A stretch of 56,442 nt of DNA from Candidatus Gastranaerophilales bacterium. GTDB taxonomy: Bacteria > Cyanobacteriota > Vampirovibrionia > Gastranaerophilales > Gastranaerophilaceae. Below the pieces are notes generated by a model. That model was given only the letters and a program-made list of their open reading frames with translations, was not told where the DNA came from and did not search any database. Positions within the stretch are counted from its first letter, which is position 1, and every line of letters begins with the position of its first letter. Location: NCBI GenBank assembly GCA_944322885.1, contig CALUQH010000013.1, positions 1 to 56,442 of the forward strand, in the 5' to 3' direction. Below are positions 9,151-17,874 of the stretch, piece by piece. The position numbers and the translations under genes are program-made.

Positions 9151-11855
9151 GCTATTTTGTCTGCTTTTGGAGTTGTTTTTTCTGATTCGAAAATTACAGG
9201 TGTTTCAGTTTTTGGCTGTGTCTGTTTTTTCCCATGTTTTTTCATATACATATATGCTGCAGTAGATAGTGCAACAACTGCAACACCCGCGCCGACGGCT
9301 GTTTTAACCCATTTATTTTTTACATTTGTAACTTCTTTTTTGGCATTTTCTACAACTTTGGCCGTTTCTTTTTTGACTGTTTCTGCAGTATTGTCTATAA
9401 TACCTCTTTTTAAATCTTCTTCCGATGCACCGACAAGACGTTTCATCTGGGTTTTATCCCTTGCTTCCCAGCCTTCATCTATGTGCCATATATCATTACT
9501 GTACATTTTATTAGCTGATTTCCCGCCGTTAAATTCATCATTGTTATGCCAGTCAAATTCTTCTTCAATGTTCTTTTTACATTTAGCAATGTAACTTGGT
9601 TTGTCATTGAAATATTCTTCTGCCATTTGTTTCAGACAGTCTGAAACTTCATCTGATGCTCTTGCAATTCTTGCATCATCAATTTTATCTGCAGGTGTAT
9701 CCCAGCTTAATTTATCAAAAGTAGGATTCATTTCGGGAGCAGTTTTGGTAAGCCAACCGTTTTCTTTGTTTGTATAATCTACGGGCCCGCCGGCTGCTGT
9801 TGCAAGATACGGTACACCTCCGGCTTTTGATTCAAACGGTGTAATACCGCAAATTTCATCTCTTGATGTGAAGATACCATGAGTTGCACAGCCTACAAGC
9901 TTGTTAGGATAACGTCCATCCGCTAACATTAGGCTTCCTTTGTATGCTCCGTTTTCTAAATTCTGGATTTCATTGAATGTATCATGAATAAGTTTCCATT
10001 CTCTTGAATTTTTATCAAACGGCAAGTCTCCCCAGCCTATTTGTAGGTTTACACGTTGTTTTATTTCTGCAGGGACATCATCTCTCATAAGGAATTTTTT
10101 GAAGCCCATAAGCGTAATCGGGAAACCTTTTTGTTCATCAGGTCTGCCCCAACCAACTATTAACATGGCGCCTTTTTTGAAATTGGCCAGACTTCCGAAT
10201 ACACTTCTTCCCTGTTCAATTTGTAAATCGTTATAAAATACTTTGTTCAAGGCCTGTTGCCCCTTTTGTTCTGCTTTTTTCAGGATATTGGTAAGCCATA
10301 CAGCGTTCTTTTCCCTATTTGCAATAATTTCTTCAATATTATGTCCGTTATATTTTAAAGGAGTAAAGCCGGATTTCTCTGCAGACAGAGTATTGTTGCC
10401 TCTGCCAAAATCACCTGTATTATTGTCCAGTCCGAGGCTGGCAGGCGTTGAACCGTTTAAGGGACTAATTGTTTCAATTTCTCTTAAATCTGCGCCAAGT
10501 CCGGGAGCTACATCCATATTCGGATTTTTCATCTGTCTGTCAAAGTTTGGGGATACTGTTCCGATGGAGGAATTATTAGGATTTACTTTTTTGGCAACAA
10601 TTGCAATTTTTGTAATATTGTATGTGCCGAAGAAATCTTTAAATTGTCCGATATAAGGATCAAATGCTTTTCTTACAAAATTTTTCTCAACTTCCGTTAA
10701 ATTATTCCATCCTTTGGCGTTAAAATTTTGTAGAAGCTCATATTGCGGATGATTTTTTATTTTTTCAACATCTTCAGGAGTGAATAACATTCTTGCAAAT
10801 GCGAAAGGATCATCTGTTGTCCCTTGATAAGGTCTTCTGGGATTATGCATTGTAAAATGGGAAATAGTTCCGTTATAGAAGCTGTTTCCTCTCGCCGATT
10901 CATCCGCAATATGGCTGAAAACGGCTGCTACCGGTCTGTCATGTCCCCAGATGCTTGCAGGATTAAAGTTCCCGAATTCTTCAGTATTCATCTGCTCTCC
11001 GGCCTTAATTACCGCACGACAGAAGTCAGAATTTATTATTTCGGAATTCACTCCCCCATGGCCTTCCGGTCCGTAACTATAAGGTTTCGGAATTTTTGCA
11101 AGTTCTGTTGTATACATCCAATAGTTTGGAGTATCAGCAAGTTTATTGTAGCTCGGATTTTCTTTCGCTATTTTAAACAGGTGATATCTGACTGTTTGGG
11201 TTTTGCCGATATCTATATCGGACATTCTTTCAAATTCGCCCTTAGCACTTGTCGGTTCTATGATACAATATTTTGAAAGGCTGTCAGCATCTTTCCCGTT
11301 TGGTTCACTTTGAATTACGTATCTCAAATTTTTCGGGTCAAAATTATGAGCTTTTGCGAATTCTTCAAGAGTTTGCCCCGGATCTCCGGATAAAAACCAT
11401 TTTGCTTCTATTTGCTCCGGTAGTTTACCGTCTTTTGTTCGTTTTACGTCTTTCAAGTAAACAAATTTGTATCCGCCTTTGGGGTTGTTGTATTCATGGA
11501 AAGGCATGATGCTCCTAACATCCAATCCTTCATTTTTTCTGAAACTTTCGGGAGCTTCTGCCGTTACAACTCCGAGACCGCCCTGGTAATCTTCCGGCAA
11601 GCCTGTTGCTTTATTTTCATACGGCAGTGAAAGTATCTGATTTATGTTTTTACTGCCGCCTGTAAAAGTAATATATGAGATCCCATGTGTTTTTAGTGAT
11701 TTATTACCGAAAAATATCGGGGGGGGGGCAACATTATATGCTGCCGGATTATAGCTGTTACCATATTGATTGGCCGTAATGTTGCTTGTTGATTTTCGGT
11801 TGTTTTCACTCCCTGCAAGCGCAGTTTGATAAGATTGAATTGGACTTATACGCAT
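9147..11855 (-). CDS. Membrane-anchored glycogen/starch-synthase-like glycosyltransferase (GT5-like)
   Basis: The 902-residue protein carries GT-B/GT5 landmarks: GGLGVV near the start of the catalytic region, GHDRPVAA (matching the catalytic HD region), TMHNPRRPYQG (compare TVHNLAYQG), GRPDEQKGF with Arg and Lys, and SRDEICGITPFESKAGGVP with the conserved Glu. The usual KxGGL lysine is replaced (YQGGL). Family enzymes are near 480 residues. This one has an N-terminal disordered region, internal insertions, a helical linker and a C-terminal transmembrane helix (TAVGAGVAVVALSTAAYMYM), so it is probably tethered to a membrane. Codons 43-46 lie on a C10 tract, in frame as sequenced. Substrate unknown. 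Confidence 0.7.
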   Translation of the reverse strand: MRISPIQSYQTALAGSENNRKSTSNITANQYGNSYNPAAYNVAPPPIFFGNKSLKTHGISYITFTGGSKNINQILSLPYENKATGLPEDYQGGLGVVTAEAPESFRKNEGLDVRSIMPFHEYNNPKGGYKFVYLKDVKRTKDGKLPEQIEAKWFLSGDPGQTLEEFAKAHNFDPKNLRYVIQSEPNGKDADSLSKYCIIEPTSAKGEFERMSDIDIGKTQTVRYHLFKIAKENPSYNKLADTPNYWMYTTELAKIPKPYSYGPEGHGGVNSEIINSDFCRAVIKAGEQMNTEEFGNFNPASIWGHDRPVAAVFSHIADESARGNSFYNGTISHFTMHNPRRPYQGTTDDPFAFARMLFTPEDVEKIKNHPQYELLQNFNAKGWNNLTEVEKNFVRKAFDPYIGQFKDFFGTYNITKIAIVAKKVNPNNSSIGTVSPNFDRQMKNPNMDVAPGLGADLREIETISPLNGSTPASLGLDNNTGDFGRGNNTLSAEKSGFTPLKYNGHNIEEIIANREKNAVWLTNILKKAEQKGQQALNKVFYNDLQIEQGRSVFGSLANFKKGAMLIVGWGRPDEQKGFPITLMGFKKFLMRDDVPAEIKQRVNLQIGWGDLPFDKNSREWKLIHDTFNEIQNLENGAYKGSLMLADGRYPNKLVGCATHGIFTSRDEICGITPFESKAGGVPYLATAAGGPVDYTNKENGWLTKTAPEMNPTFDKLSWDTPADKIDDARIARASDEVSDCLKQMAEEYFNDKPSYIAKCKKNIEEEFDWHNNDEFNGGKSANKMYSNDIWHIDEGWEARDKTQMKRLVGASEEDLKRGIIDNTAETVKKETAKVVENAKKEVTNVKNKWVKTAVGAGVAVVALSTAAYMYMKKHGKKQTQPKTETPVIFESEKTTPKADKIA
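11719..11728 (-). repeat. C10 homopolymer tract inside the GT5-like gene
   Basis: Ten consecutive G on the + strand encode Ala43-Pro44-Pro45-Pro46 (GCC CCC CCC CCG) on the coding strand. Any length change other than a multiple of 3 would truncate the enzyme after about 42 residues. The present length is in frame. Confidence 0.9.
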
Positions 11856-12061
11856 AATAATTACACCCCTTAATTTTTTGTCCGGTAGTTTACTCTTTTG
11901 TGCAGAAAAATTCCTGCCTTTTATAATAAGGCGTGGGCATATATTTTTTCAATAGCAAAAGACTATTATATTAAGAAATATTAAGTAAAGTTTTTTTTAA
12001 TAATTAAGTTTTTTTATTCGGTTTCAGGTAAAATTAAAGCATTAGTTGAAAAAGGAAGAAA

Positions 12062-13342
12062 ATGGACAGATTTTTTGGATTGTTGGGAATTGTTTTAATA
12101 TTCGGGATAGCTTTTTTAATGTCCAATAACAGGAAAGCCATAAATTATAAAACTGTCGGTACAGGGTTTGCTCTGCAAATTCTGCTTGCTGTTTTTATAT
12201 TTAAGGTTCCGTTAGGCAGAGCTATATTTTTTAATATAGGGCTGTTTATCCAAAAAATCCTTGAATTTGCCAAAGAGGGCGGCTCATTTGTTTTCGGGCC
12301 ATTGATGACCGAACATAAAATTACTGCTGTTTTTGGAGAAGGTGCTCAGGTGTTTGCATTGCAGCTTGTTGCATCCCTTATTTTTATGATGATTCTTGTA
12401 AATATGCTTTACTACTATGGAATAATGCAAAGAGTTGTTCCGCTTTTGGGTAAAGCTATGAATAAATTGATGAGTGTAAGCGGGGCTGAAGCTTTATCAA
12501 ATGTTGCGAGTGCTTTTGTCGGGCAAATTGCAGCACAGATTATGATAAGGCCTTATCTTGCAAAGCTGACACGTTCTGAATTGCTTGCTTCCATGGCCGG
12601 AAGCATGGCATGTATTTCAGGCGCAACCATGCCTATTTATATCGGAATGGGAATTCCTGCACAGTATCTTTTAGCTTCCTGTATAATGGCGGCTCCGGGG
12701 GCTCTTGTTATTTCTAAAATCGTTTATCCTGAAACTTCAACTCCTGAAACCAGCGAAGATATTAAAATAACTTACAGTAAAAGAAAACGCCCTTATATAA
12801 ATGTTTTTGATGCAATTTCAGCAGGCGCATCAGAGGGGATGAAAGTTGCTATAAATGTTATAGCGATGATTTTGGCGCTTGTTGCACTTGTTGCAATGAT
12901 TGACTGGATTTTGGGATGTGCAGGAAATTTGGTTGTTAAATATCTGCATATAAACTTTGCATCTTTTGACTTAACCCATCTTTCATTAAAACTTATATTA
13001 GGTAAAATATTTGCTATATTTGCATATTTTATGGGAGTTCCTCTCAATGAGGCTACAACGGTCGGAAGTCTTATGGGTACAAAACTTGTTTTAAACGAAA
13101 TGGTTGCTTATTTTGATTTAACAACTCTGCCTCAGGCGCTTTCTGATAAAAGCTTTTTAATTGCAAGTTTTGCGTTATGCAGTTTCGGAAACTTCGGCTC
13201 AATAGCAATTCAATTAGGCGGAATCGGCGAACTTGCTCCTAACCAGCGTAAAAATCTTGCAAGACTCGGTGTGCGGGCATTAATCTGCGGAACATTAACC
13301 TGTTATATGTCTGCAGCGATTGTTGGTGTGTTGTTTAATTAG
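12062..13342 (+). CDS. nupC: Concentrative nucleoside transporter (NupC/CNT family)
   Basis: The 426-residue polytopic membrane protein has the CNT layout: an N-terminal helix block, a central region with SNVASAFVGQ and the PYLAKLTRSELLASMAGSMA segment (gate and nucleoside-binding hairpin), and the C-terminal FGNFGSIAIQLGGIGELAPNQR block. It would import nucleosides with Na+ or H+. AAGGAAG lies just before the ATG. It stands alone, followed by the first phase-variable prepilin gene. Confidence 0.93.
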   Translation: MDRFFGLLGIVLIFGIAFLMSNNRKAINYKTVGTGFALQILLAVFIFKVPLGRAIFFNIGLFIQKILEFAKEGGSFVFGPLMTEHKITAVFGEGAQVFALQLVASLIFMMILVNMLYYYGIMQRVVPLLGKAMNKLMSVSGAEALSNVASAFVGQIAAQIMIRPYLAKLTRSELLASMAGSMACISGATMPIYIGMGIPAQYLLASCIMAAPGALVISKIVYPETSTPETSEDIKITYSKRKRPYINVFDAISAGASEGMKVAINVIAMILALVALVAMIDWILGCAGNLVVKYLHINFASFDLTHLSLKLILGKIFAIFAYFMGVPLNEATTVGSLMGTKLVLNEMVAYFDLTTLPQALSDKSFLIASFALCSFGNFGSIAIQLGGIGELAPNQRKNLARLGVRALICGTLTCYMSAAIVGVLFN

Positions 13343-13344
13343 TA

Positions 13345-13373
13345 TTGAAAATTTTCCAATAATATGATAAAAT
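13345..13373 (+). promoter_or_regulatory. Promoter of prepilin gene 1
   Basis: TTGAAA (13345-13350), a 17-bp spacer and TAAAAT (13368-13373), followed by AAAGGAG just before the ATG at 13404. The intact promoter and ribosome binding site support the ATG at 13404 as the real start of the out-of-frame gene. Confidence 0.75.
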
Positions 13374-13403
13374 AAATATGTTGTACACGATAAAGGAGCA
13401 GAT

Positions 13404-14230
13404 ATGAAAAAGATTTTAAATTTTGAGAAAGTCGGGGGGGGGGCACTCTAGGTTTTGCAGGAGGGTTAGAGCTCAAGAAGATAACATGTCAAGTTGTTAT
13501 CAGTGAGCGAAGTTCACTAAAAAAGAAAGTTGCCTTTACTCTTGCCGAAGTGTTAATAACACTTGGTATAATAGGTGTTATTGCTGCAATGACTATGCCT
13601 TCCTTGATTTCCAAACATAGAGAAAGAGTCTTTGTTGAACAACTAAAACAAAGTTATTCTATTTTTTCACAGGCATATTTGATGGCTATAGCAGAAAATG
13701 GTCCGGCTGATTTTTGGGACTTGGGTGAAAATGCTACTATGGAAGGAGCTGAAAAAGTTTTTGATATATTTGAACCATATTTAAGTAAAGTACAATCCTG
13801 TAGAGGAGAATCCGGATGCTTTGCTGAGAGTTATAAAACATTTAGCGGTGTGGATTATGGTTTTGCCCCTTATGATCATAGTAAGTATACAAGAGGTATA
13901 TTAGCTAATGGAGTATCATTTGCTTTTGCAAGTGGCGGAAGCGGCTGCCAACTCAGTCACGCTCCAGTATATCCGAAAATCTGTGCTGTTTTATATGTTG
14001 ATTTAAATGGTTATAAATACCCAAATAAGACAGGTGTTGATTATTTCGGATTTTATATAACTCCAAATGCAATTTTACCTATTGGGATGAAAGGATATGA
14101 TGGAGGGACAAATGGTTATACATGTCAGTATAAAGGAACTGGGCGCGGTAATGGTACCGGATGTACTGCCTGGGTATTAAGCAAGCAAAATATGGATTAT
14201 TTGCGTCGTGACATTTCCTCTGATTGGTAG
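13404..14230 (+). CDS. Prepilin-like protein 1, phase-OFF (needs one more G)
   Basis: AAAGGAG precedes the ATG at 13404. As sequenced, translation gives 15 residues (MKKILNFEKVGGGAL) and stops at TAG just after a G10 tract. The pilin frame has no start upstream of the signature apart from a GTG at 13550, and it hits TGA at 13424. One extra G (11), or 8, joins the frames into about 275 residues: a 44-residue leader ending KKKVA, then FTLAEVLITLGIIGVIAAM and the pilin body. The body keeps family features: a Cys pair (SCRGESGC), VDLNGYKYPN followed by GVDYFGF, and a late Cys pair. The body looks intact, so this is a switch rather than decay. Confidence 0.85.
13434..13443 (+). repeat. G10 tract controlling prepilin 1
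   Basis: Ten G followed by CACTCTAGG, at codons 11-14 of the leader. 13550 minus 13404 is 146, which is 2 mod 3, so exactly one added base restores the frame. Confidence 0.92.
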
Positions 14231-14231
14231 G

Positions 14232-14537
14232 TTATTTGGGTAAGTGTTTTTGCCAGTCCGCATCAAGACTCTGGATAAATCTGTGTGCGTCAATTACATC
14301 ATCATAATTTATGGGTTCAGGTCCTTCTTGAACATCTAAAGGTTCATAATCTTTTATATCAATATCAGTAAAACCGACAAACGCGACACCGAAGTTTTTT
14401 CCGCAGTGTTTGCATTGAAGGCTTATAACCATTAATCCTTCTTCTTCTCTTTTGATAATAACCGAATCCTCATCAAAACTGTTTTTACATTGGGAGCAGC
14501 ATAGATTATTAAATAATTTTTCTATTTTCTTCTTCAT
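14232..14537 (-). CDS. Small zinc-ribbon protein
   Basis: The 101-residue cytoplasmic protein has two CxxC knuckles (Cys14/Cys17 and Cys42/Cys45, in CSQC and CKHCGKNF), which suggests one zinc site. An acidic C-terminal half follows. No enzyme motif is visible, and its role is unknown. It is transcribed toward prepilin gene 1 with a 1-bp gap between stops. GAGGAA lies upstream of its start. Confidence 0.75.
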   Translation of the reverse strand: MKKKIEKLFNNLCCSQCKNSFDEDSVIIKREEEGLMVISLQCKHCGKNFGVAFVGFTDIDIKDYEPLDVQEGPEPINYDDVIDAHRFIQSLDADWQKHLPK

Positions 14538-14667
14538 AAATTCCTCTTTTTTTATATTTATATTATAATAAAAATGTTAATTTCCTAATGAGCATGGGAA
14601 TAATATAAGTGTAGCGAATTATATATGTCGTTTCGGTTCGCTAAAGCTAACAGATAGGAGTTATATC

Positions 14668-14763
14668 ATGGAAGCTATTAACTTAATTCTATTCGGATTT
14701 ATTGTTTATACTGCGTTAATCGTAGTACCAAGTATCTGGGAAGAATTAACAACAGAAGGATAA
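14668..14763 (+). CDS. 31-residue single-pass membrane peptide
   Basis: ATAGGAG sits 7 nt before an ATG opening a 31-codon frame. The peptide begins MEAINLILFGF, continues through one hydrophobic helix (FIVYTALIVVP) and ends with a charged tail (SIWEELTTEG). Upstream, TAGCGAA/TTCGCTA forms an inverted repeat. The size and layout recall small membrane-complex subunits or regulatory peptides, but no family was recognised. It stands alone between the zinc-ribbon gene and prepilin gene 2. Confidence 0.6.
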   Translation: MEAINLILFGFIVYTALIVVPSIWEELTTEG

Positions 14764-14939
14764 ATCCTTTTAAAATTTAAGACGAAGTGTTTGATTGAGA
14801 GTTCCTTTTTTAGTCAAAGATTTTGCCAGATGTGTAGGTGTCGGATTTAAAAAGTGTAGATTGTACGTTAAAAGTTTTAACGCTCTTTTTATTCTGTCTT
14901 TTTCAATTAGGATAGTCAAGTATAAATCCCTTTTGATGG

Positions 14940-14968
14940 TTGAAAATTTTATGAAATATTGTTATAAT
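14940..14968 (+). promoter_or_regulatory. Promoter of prepilin gene 2
   Basis: TTGAAA (14940-14945), a 17-bp spacer, then TATAAT (14963-14968), 40 bp before the ATG at 15008. Confidence 0.75.
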
Positions 14969-15007
14969 TACAATATAATGTTGAAATTATAGAAAGGGAG
15001 TTTGATT

Positions 15008-15784
15008 ATGCAAAAATTCGGTTATACTGCAATTTCGGGGGGGGCATCTCTCAGACTAGGTAAGGGTTTAAAATGGATTGCTTACTATTCATCGGAAAAG
15101 AAATGGGCTTTTACTCTTGCTGAAGTTCTTATTACGCTTGGTATAATAGGTGTTGTTGCTGCGATGACTATGCCTGCATTAATTGCAAATTATCAGCGTA
15201 AGGCTCTTGAAACCTCATTTAAAAAGTCATATTCAGTTATATCACAAGCTATGCAAAGATTAATAAATGAAGAAGGATATATCCCAAAGGCTGAAAATAT
15301 TACTGGCTATGCTGAGACTTTCCTTCTGAGAAAATATTTTATAAGTGCTATTGATTGCTTTAACAAATCGTCAGGAAGCTCCGAATCTTGTGTAAGTTCT
15401 GAAAAGTTTTCTTCATGGTTTGATAGTTTTTATAAAACTTATAATAAAAAAACATTGGCAAGCAGTGCTCACTGGTGGTTTGATGATGGTATGTTTGTTG
15501 CTGCTGACGGAAGTTTTATTTTTTTTGATAATTCAAATACCGATAATTTGCTAATAGGTGTTGATACAAACGGCAAAAAGGCGCCAAATTTATTAGGGCA
15601 TGATGTATTTTTATTTGAGCTGGATTCAGAGACAGGTGCTGTCAGGGGGTATGATGGTAACAATAATAGAGGGGATAAAGCGTCTGAATATTGTGATAGA
15701 AATGCAACTTCGGGACTTAACGGACTTTCATGTGCTTTTGAAGCACTTAAAAATCCTGATGAATATTTTAAAAATTTACCTTAA
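15008..15784 (+). CDS. Prepilin-like protein 2, in frame (G8 tract)
   Basis: The ATG at 15008 is chosen because AAAGGGAG lies just upstream; a TTG at 15002 is less likely. The 258-residue product has a 34-residue leader containing SGGASLRLGKG, encoded partly by G8 (15047-15054), then WA before FTLAEVLITLGIIGVVAAM, the prepilin cleavage/methylation site with Glu5. The body has a Cys pair (DCFNKSSGSSESC), VDTNGKKAPN followed by GHDVFLF, and a late pair (CDRNATSGLNGLSC). Eight G equals the 11-G ON length minus one codon. It is a probable pseudopilin or minor pilin with an unknown role. Its stop overlaps bioA by 4 bp. Confidence 0.85.
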   Translation: MQKFGYTAISGGASLRLGKGLKWIAYYSSEKKWAFTLAEVLITLGIIGVVAAMTMPALIANYQRKALETSFKKSYSVISQAMQRLINEEGYIPKAENITGYAETFLLRKYFISAIDCFNKSSGSSESCVSSEKFSSWFDSFYKTYNKKTLASSAHWWFDDGMFVAADGSFIFFDNSNTDNLLIGVDTNGKKAPNLLGHDVFLFELDSETGAVRGYDGNNNRGDKASEYCDRNATSGLNGLSCAFEALKNPDEYFKNLP

Positions 15785-17127
15785 TATGGCAGCACTTTAT
15801 TCAAGCATTCAAAGGCCGTATCAACTACATAATCCATATCGTTCTTATCAATTATAAGTGGCGGATTAAAGTATATGACATTACCTAAAGGTCTTAAAAT
15901 AACTCCCTCCGTCAAAGCCTTTTTGTAAATTTGGTAACCTATCCTTAAATTACCGTCAAAAGCCTTTTTACTTTGTTTGTCCTCTACAAGTTCTATAGCG
16001 TTTATTAAACCTATGTGACGGACTTCTCCGACATTGGGGTGTGAAAGGAATTTTTCTTTTATTATTTTATTGAAGTACAGAGCATTTTCCTGTGCTTTTT
16101 CCAATACCGTTCCATCTTCCAGTATATCAAGAACGGCATTAGCGCATGAGCAGGCAAGCGGATTCCCGCTGTATGTGTGGCTGTGCATAAAGCCTTTGCC
16201 GGTATTGTAATCATCATAGAATGCATCATATATCTTTTGTGTCGTGACAAATATTGCCATAGGCATATAGCCGCCGGTAAGTCCTTTAGAAAGACACATA
16301 ATATCAGGGGAAACTCCGGCATGGTCAAATGCAAACATTTTTCCGGTTCTGCCGAATCCTGTGGCAATTTCATCTGCAATAAGGTGTACATTATATTTAT
16401 CGCAAAGAATACGAAGTTTTTTAAGATATAGCGGCGGATAGATTTTCATTCCTGCAGACCCCTGTAATAGAGGTTCAACAAGTATTGCTGCGGTTTCTTC
16501 TCCGTGTGCGGCAAAAGCCTTTTCAGCATGCTCAAAGCATTCACAACTGCAATTCTCACGGGTTTTGCCGTAAGGGCACCTGAAGCAGTCAGGACCCTGA
16601 ACTCTTACAATATCCATTAAAATAGGTTTATATAATTTAGTGTATAAGTCGCAATCGCCTGCAGATAAAGCTCCGATGGTTTCTCCGTGATAGGCTTCTG
16701 TTAATGCCATGAATTTCGTTTTTTGCGGGCTGCCTGTTTGCTGATGGTATTGAAAACTTACCTTCATTGAGGCTTCAATAGCAGATGAGCCGTTGTCAGT
16801 AAAATTGAACTTGCAAAGCCCCTCCGGTAAAAGTTTTGTTAGTCTTTCACACAGTCTTATTGCCTGTTCATGGGTAAAGTTTGCAAATATAACATGTTCA
16901 AGTTTGCCGGATTGTTTTTTTAAGGCAGAAGTAATATGCGGATTGCAGTGCCCGAGAAGATTACACCACCATGAACTTATTACATCATAGTATTTTTTTC
17001 CGTTAATGTCATATAAATAAATCCCTTCTCCCCTGTCAATTACAATGGGTGGAAGTGTTTCGTAATCCTTCATCTGTGAACATGGGTGCCAAATATATTT
17101 CAAATCTTTTTCAGCTAAATTATTCAT
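15781..17127 (-). CDS. bioA: Adenosylmethionine-8-amino-7-oxononanoate aminotransferase
   Basis: BioA is a PLP-dependent class-III aminotransferase that converts KAPA to DAPA in biotin synthesis. The 448-residue length is normal. Landmarks: WHPCSQMKDYE at the N-terminus, SSWWCNLLGHCNP, NGSSAIEASMK, HGETIGALS, IADEIATGFGRTGKMFA, and the PLP lysine in CLSKGLTGGYMP. It directly follows bioD with no gap, so the two are co-transcribed. bioB and bioF are not in the window. Confidence 0.96.
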   Translation of the reverse strand: MNNLAEKDLKYIWHPCSQMKDYETLPPIVIDRGEGIYLYDINGKKYYDVISSWWCNLLGHCNPHITSALKKQSGKLEHVIFANFTHEQAIRLCERLTKLLPEGLCKFNFTDNGSSAIEASMKVSFQYHQQTGSPQKTKFMALTEAYHGETIGALSAGDCDLYTKLYKPILMDIVRVQGPDCFRCPYGKTRENCSCECFEHAEKAFAAHGEETAAILVEPLLQGSAGMKIYPPLYLKKLRILCDKYNVHLIADEIATGFGRTGKMFAFDHAGVSPDIMCLSKGLTGGYMPMAIFVTTQKIYDAFYDDYNTGKGFMHSHTYSGNPLACSCANAVLDILEDGTVLEKAQENALYFNKIIKEKFLSHPNVGEVRHIGLINAIELVEDKQSKKAFDGNLRIGYQIYKKALTEGVILRPLGNVIYFNPPLIIDKNDMDYVVDTAFECLNKVLPY

Positions 17128-17802
17128 CTATACCTCTTTGAAAATTTTTGACAAATCATAAATGTCATTATCGTTTTTTGATACGGTTGAAATAACCTTT
17201 ATCCCTGTTAGGTTTTCAATCTGTTTTTTGTTATCTTGTTGCATGAAATTATTTTCATCATATCTGTTAAGTACTATACCTTTTATGTTTATGTGCTGCT
17301 GTTTGGCGTATTCAACCGTTAAAATTGTCGAATTAATTGTTCCGAGTTCTGCATCTGCAACAATAATAATATCTAAATCCAATGCTTTTACAACATCGGA
17401 AAGTATAAGTTTTCCCTCTTTAAGATTAAAGGGACAGCAAATTCCGCCGGCACCTTCTACAACTATATAATCAAATTCTTTTTTTATTCGTTCAAAATCG
17501 GTTTTTATTTTTTCGATTTTTATTGGATTATTTTCGATTTCTGATGCAAGATGCGGAGATACGGCTTCTTTAAATATATAAGATACATAATTATCAGGAT
17601 TAAGGTTTATTTCTGCCTGTTTTAGAACATAGTCACAGTCGCCCGGGATAAGTTTGCCGTTTACAATTTCTGCTCCGCTGAGAGCCGGTTTAAAGTATCC
17701 GCAATTATATCCGAGTTCTCTCATCTTTTTTACGATAAGCGCTGAAATATAAGTTTTACCGACATCTGTACCTGTTGCTGTTATAAATATTCCTTTTGTC
17801 AC
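17128..17802 (-). CDS. bioD: Dethiobiotin synthetase
   Basis: BioD closes the ureido ring of dethiobiotin from DAPA using CO2 and ATP. The 224-residue product has the P-loop TATGTDVGKTYISA at the N-terminus, KPALSG, VEGAGGICCPF, and ADAELGTINSTILT. It is the first gene of a bioD-bioA unit on the minus strand, followed immediately by bioA. No BirA operator was recognised upstream. Confidence 0.96.
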   Translation of the reverse strand: MTKGIFITATGTDVGKTYISALIVKKMRELGYNCGYFKPALSGAEIVNGKLIPGDCDYVLKQAEINLNPDNYVSYIFKEAVSPHLASEIENNPIKIEKIKTDFERIKKEFDYIVVEGAGGICCPFNLKEGKLILSDVVKALDLDIIIVADAELGTINSTILTVEYAKQQHINIKGIVLNRYDENNFMQQDNKKQIENLTGIKVISTVSKNDNDIYDLSKIFKEV

Positions 17803-17820
17803 TTTTCCCCTCTTTATCGC

Positions 17821-17851
17821 TGAAAAAATGCGGTAACTTTATGTTACCGCA
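17821..17851 (-). terminator. Terminator after the TpsB-like gene
   Basis: A hairpin TGCGGTAAC-loop-GTTACCGCA lies about 24 bp beyond the TpsB stop and is followed by a T run on the minus strand. It separates this unit from bioDA. Confidence 0.8.
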
Positions 17852-17874
17852 TAATTTATAATATTCAATATTTT

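Noticed and set aside
13550-14230. GTG at 13550 as the true start of prepilin 1
   Set aside because: It lies inside the FTLAEV signature, would remove the cleavage site, and has no ribosome binding site. The ATG at 13404 has a promoter and AAAGGAG.
14668-14763. Relic photosystem subunit
   Set aside because: Size and topology fit, but the residues do not match any small photosystem protein I can recall, and no photosynthesis genes are present.
14795-14992. Open frame of 65 codons upstream of prepilin gene 2
   Set aside because: It overlaps that gene's promoter, has no good ribosome binding site and an atypical composition, so it is probably chance.
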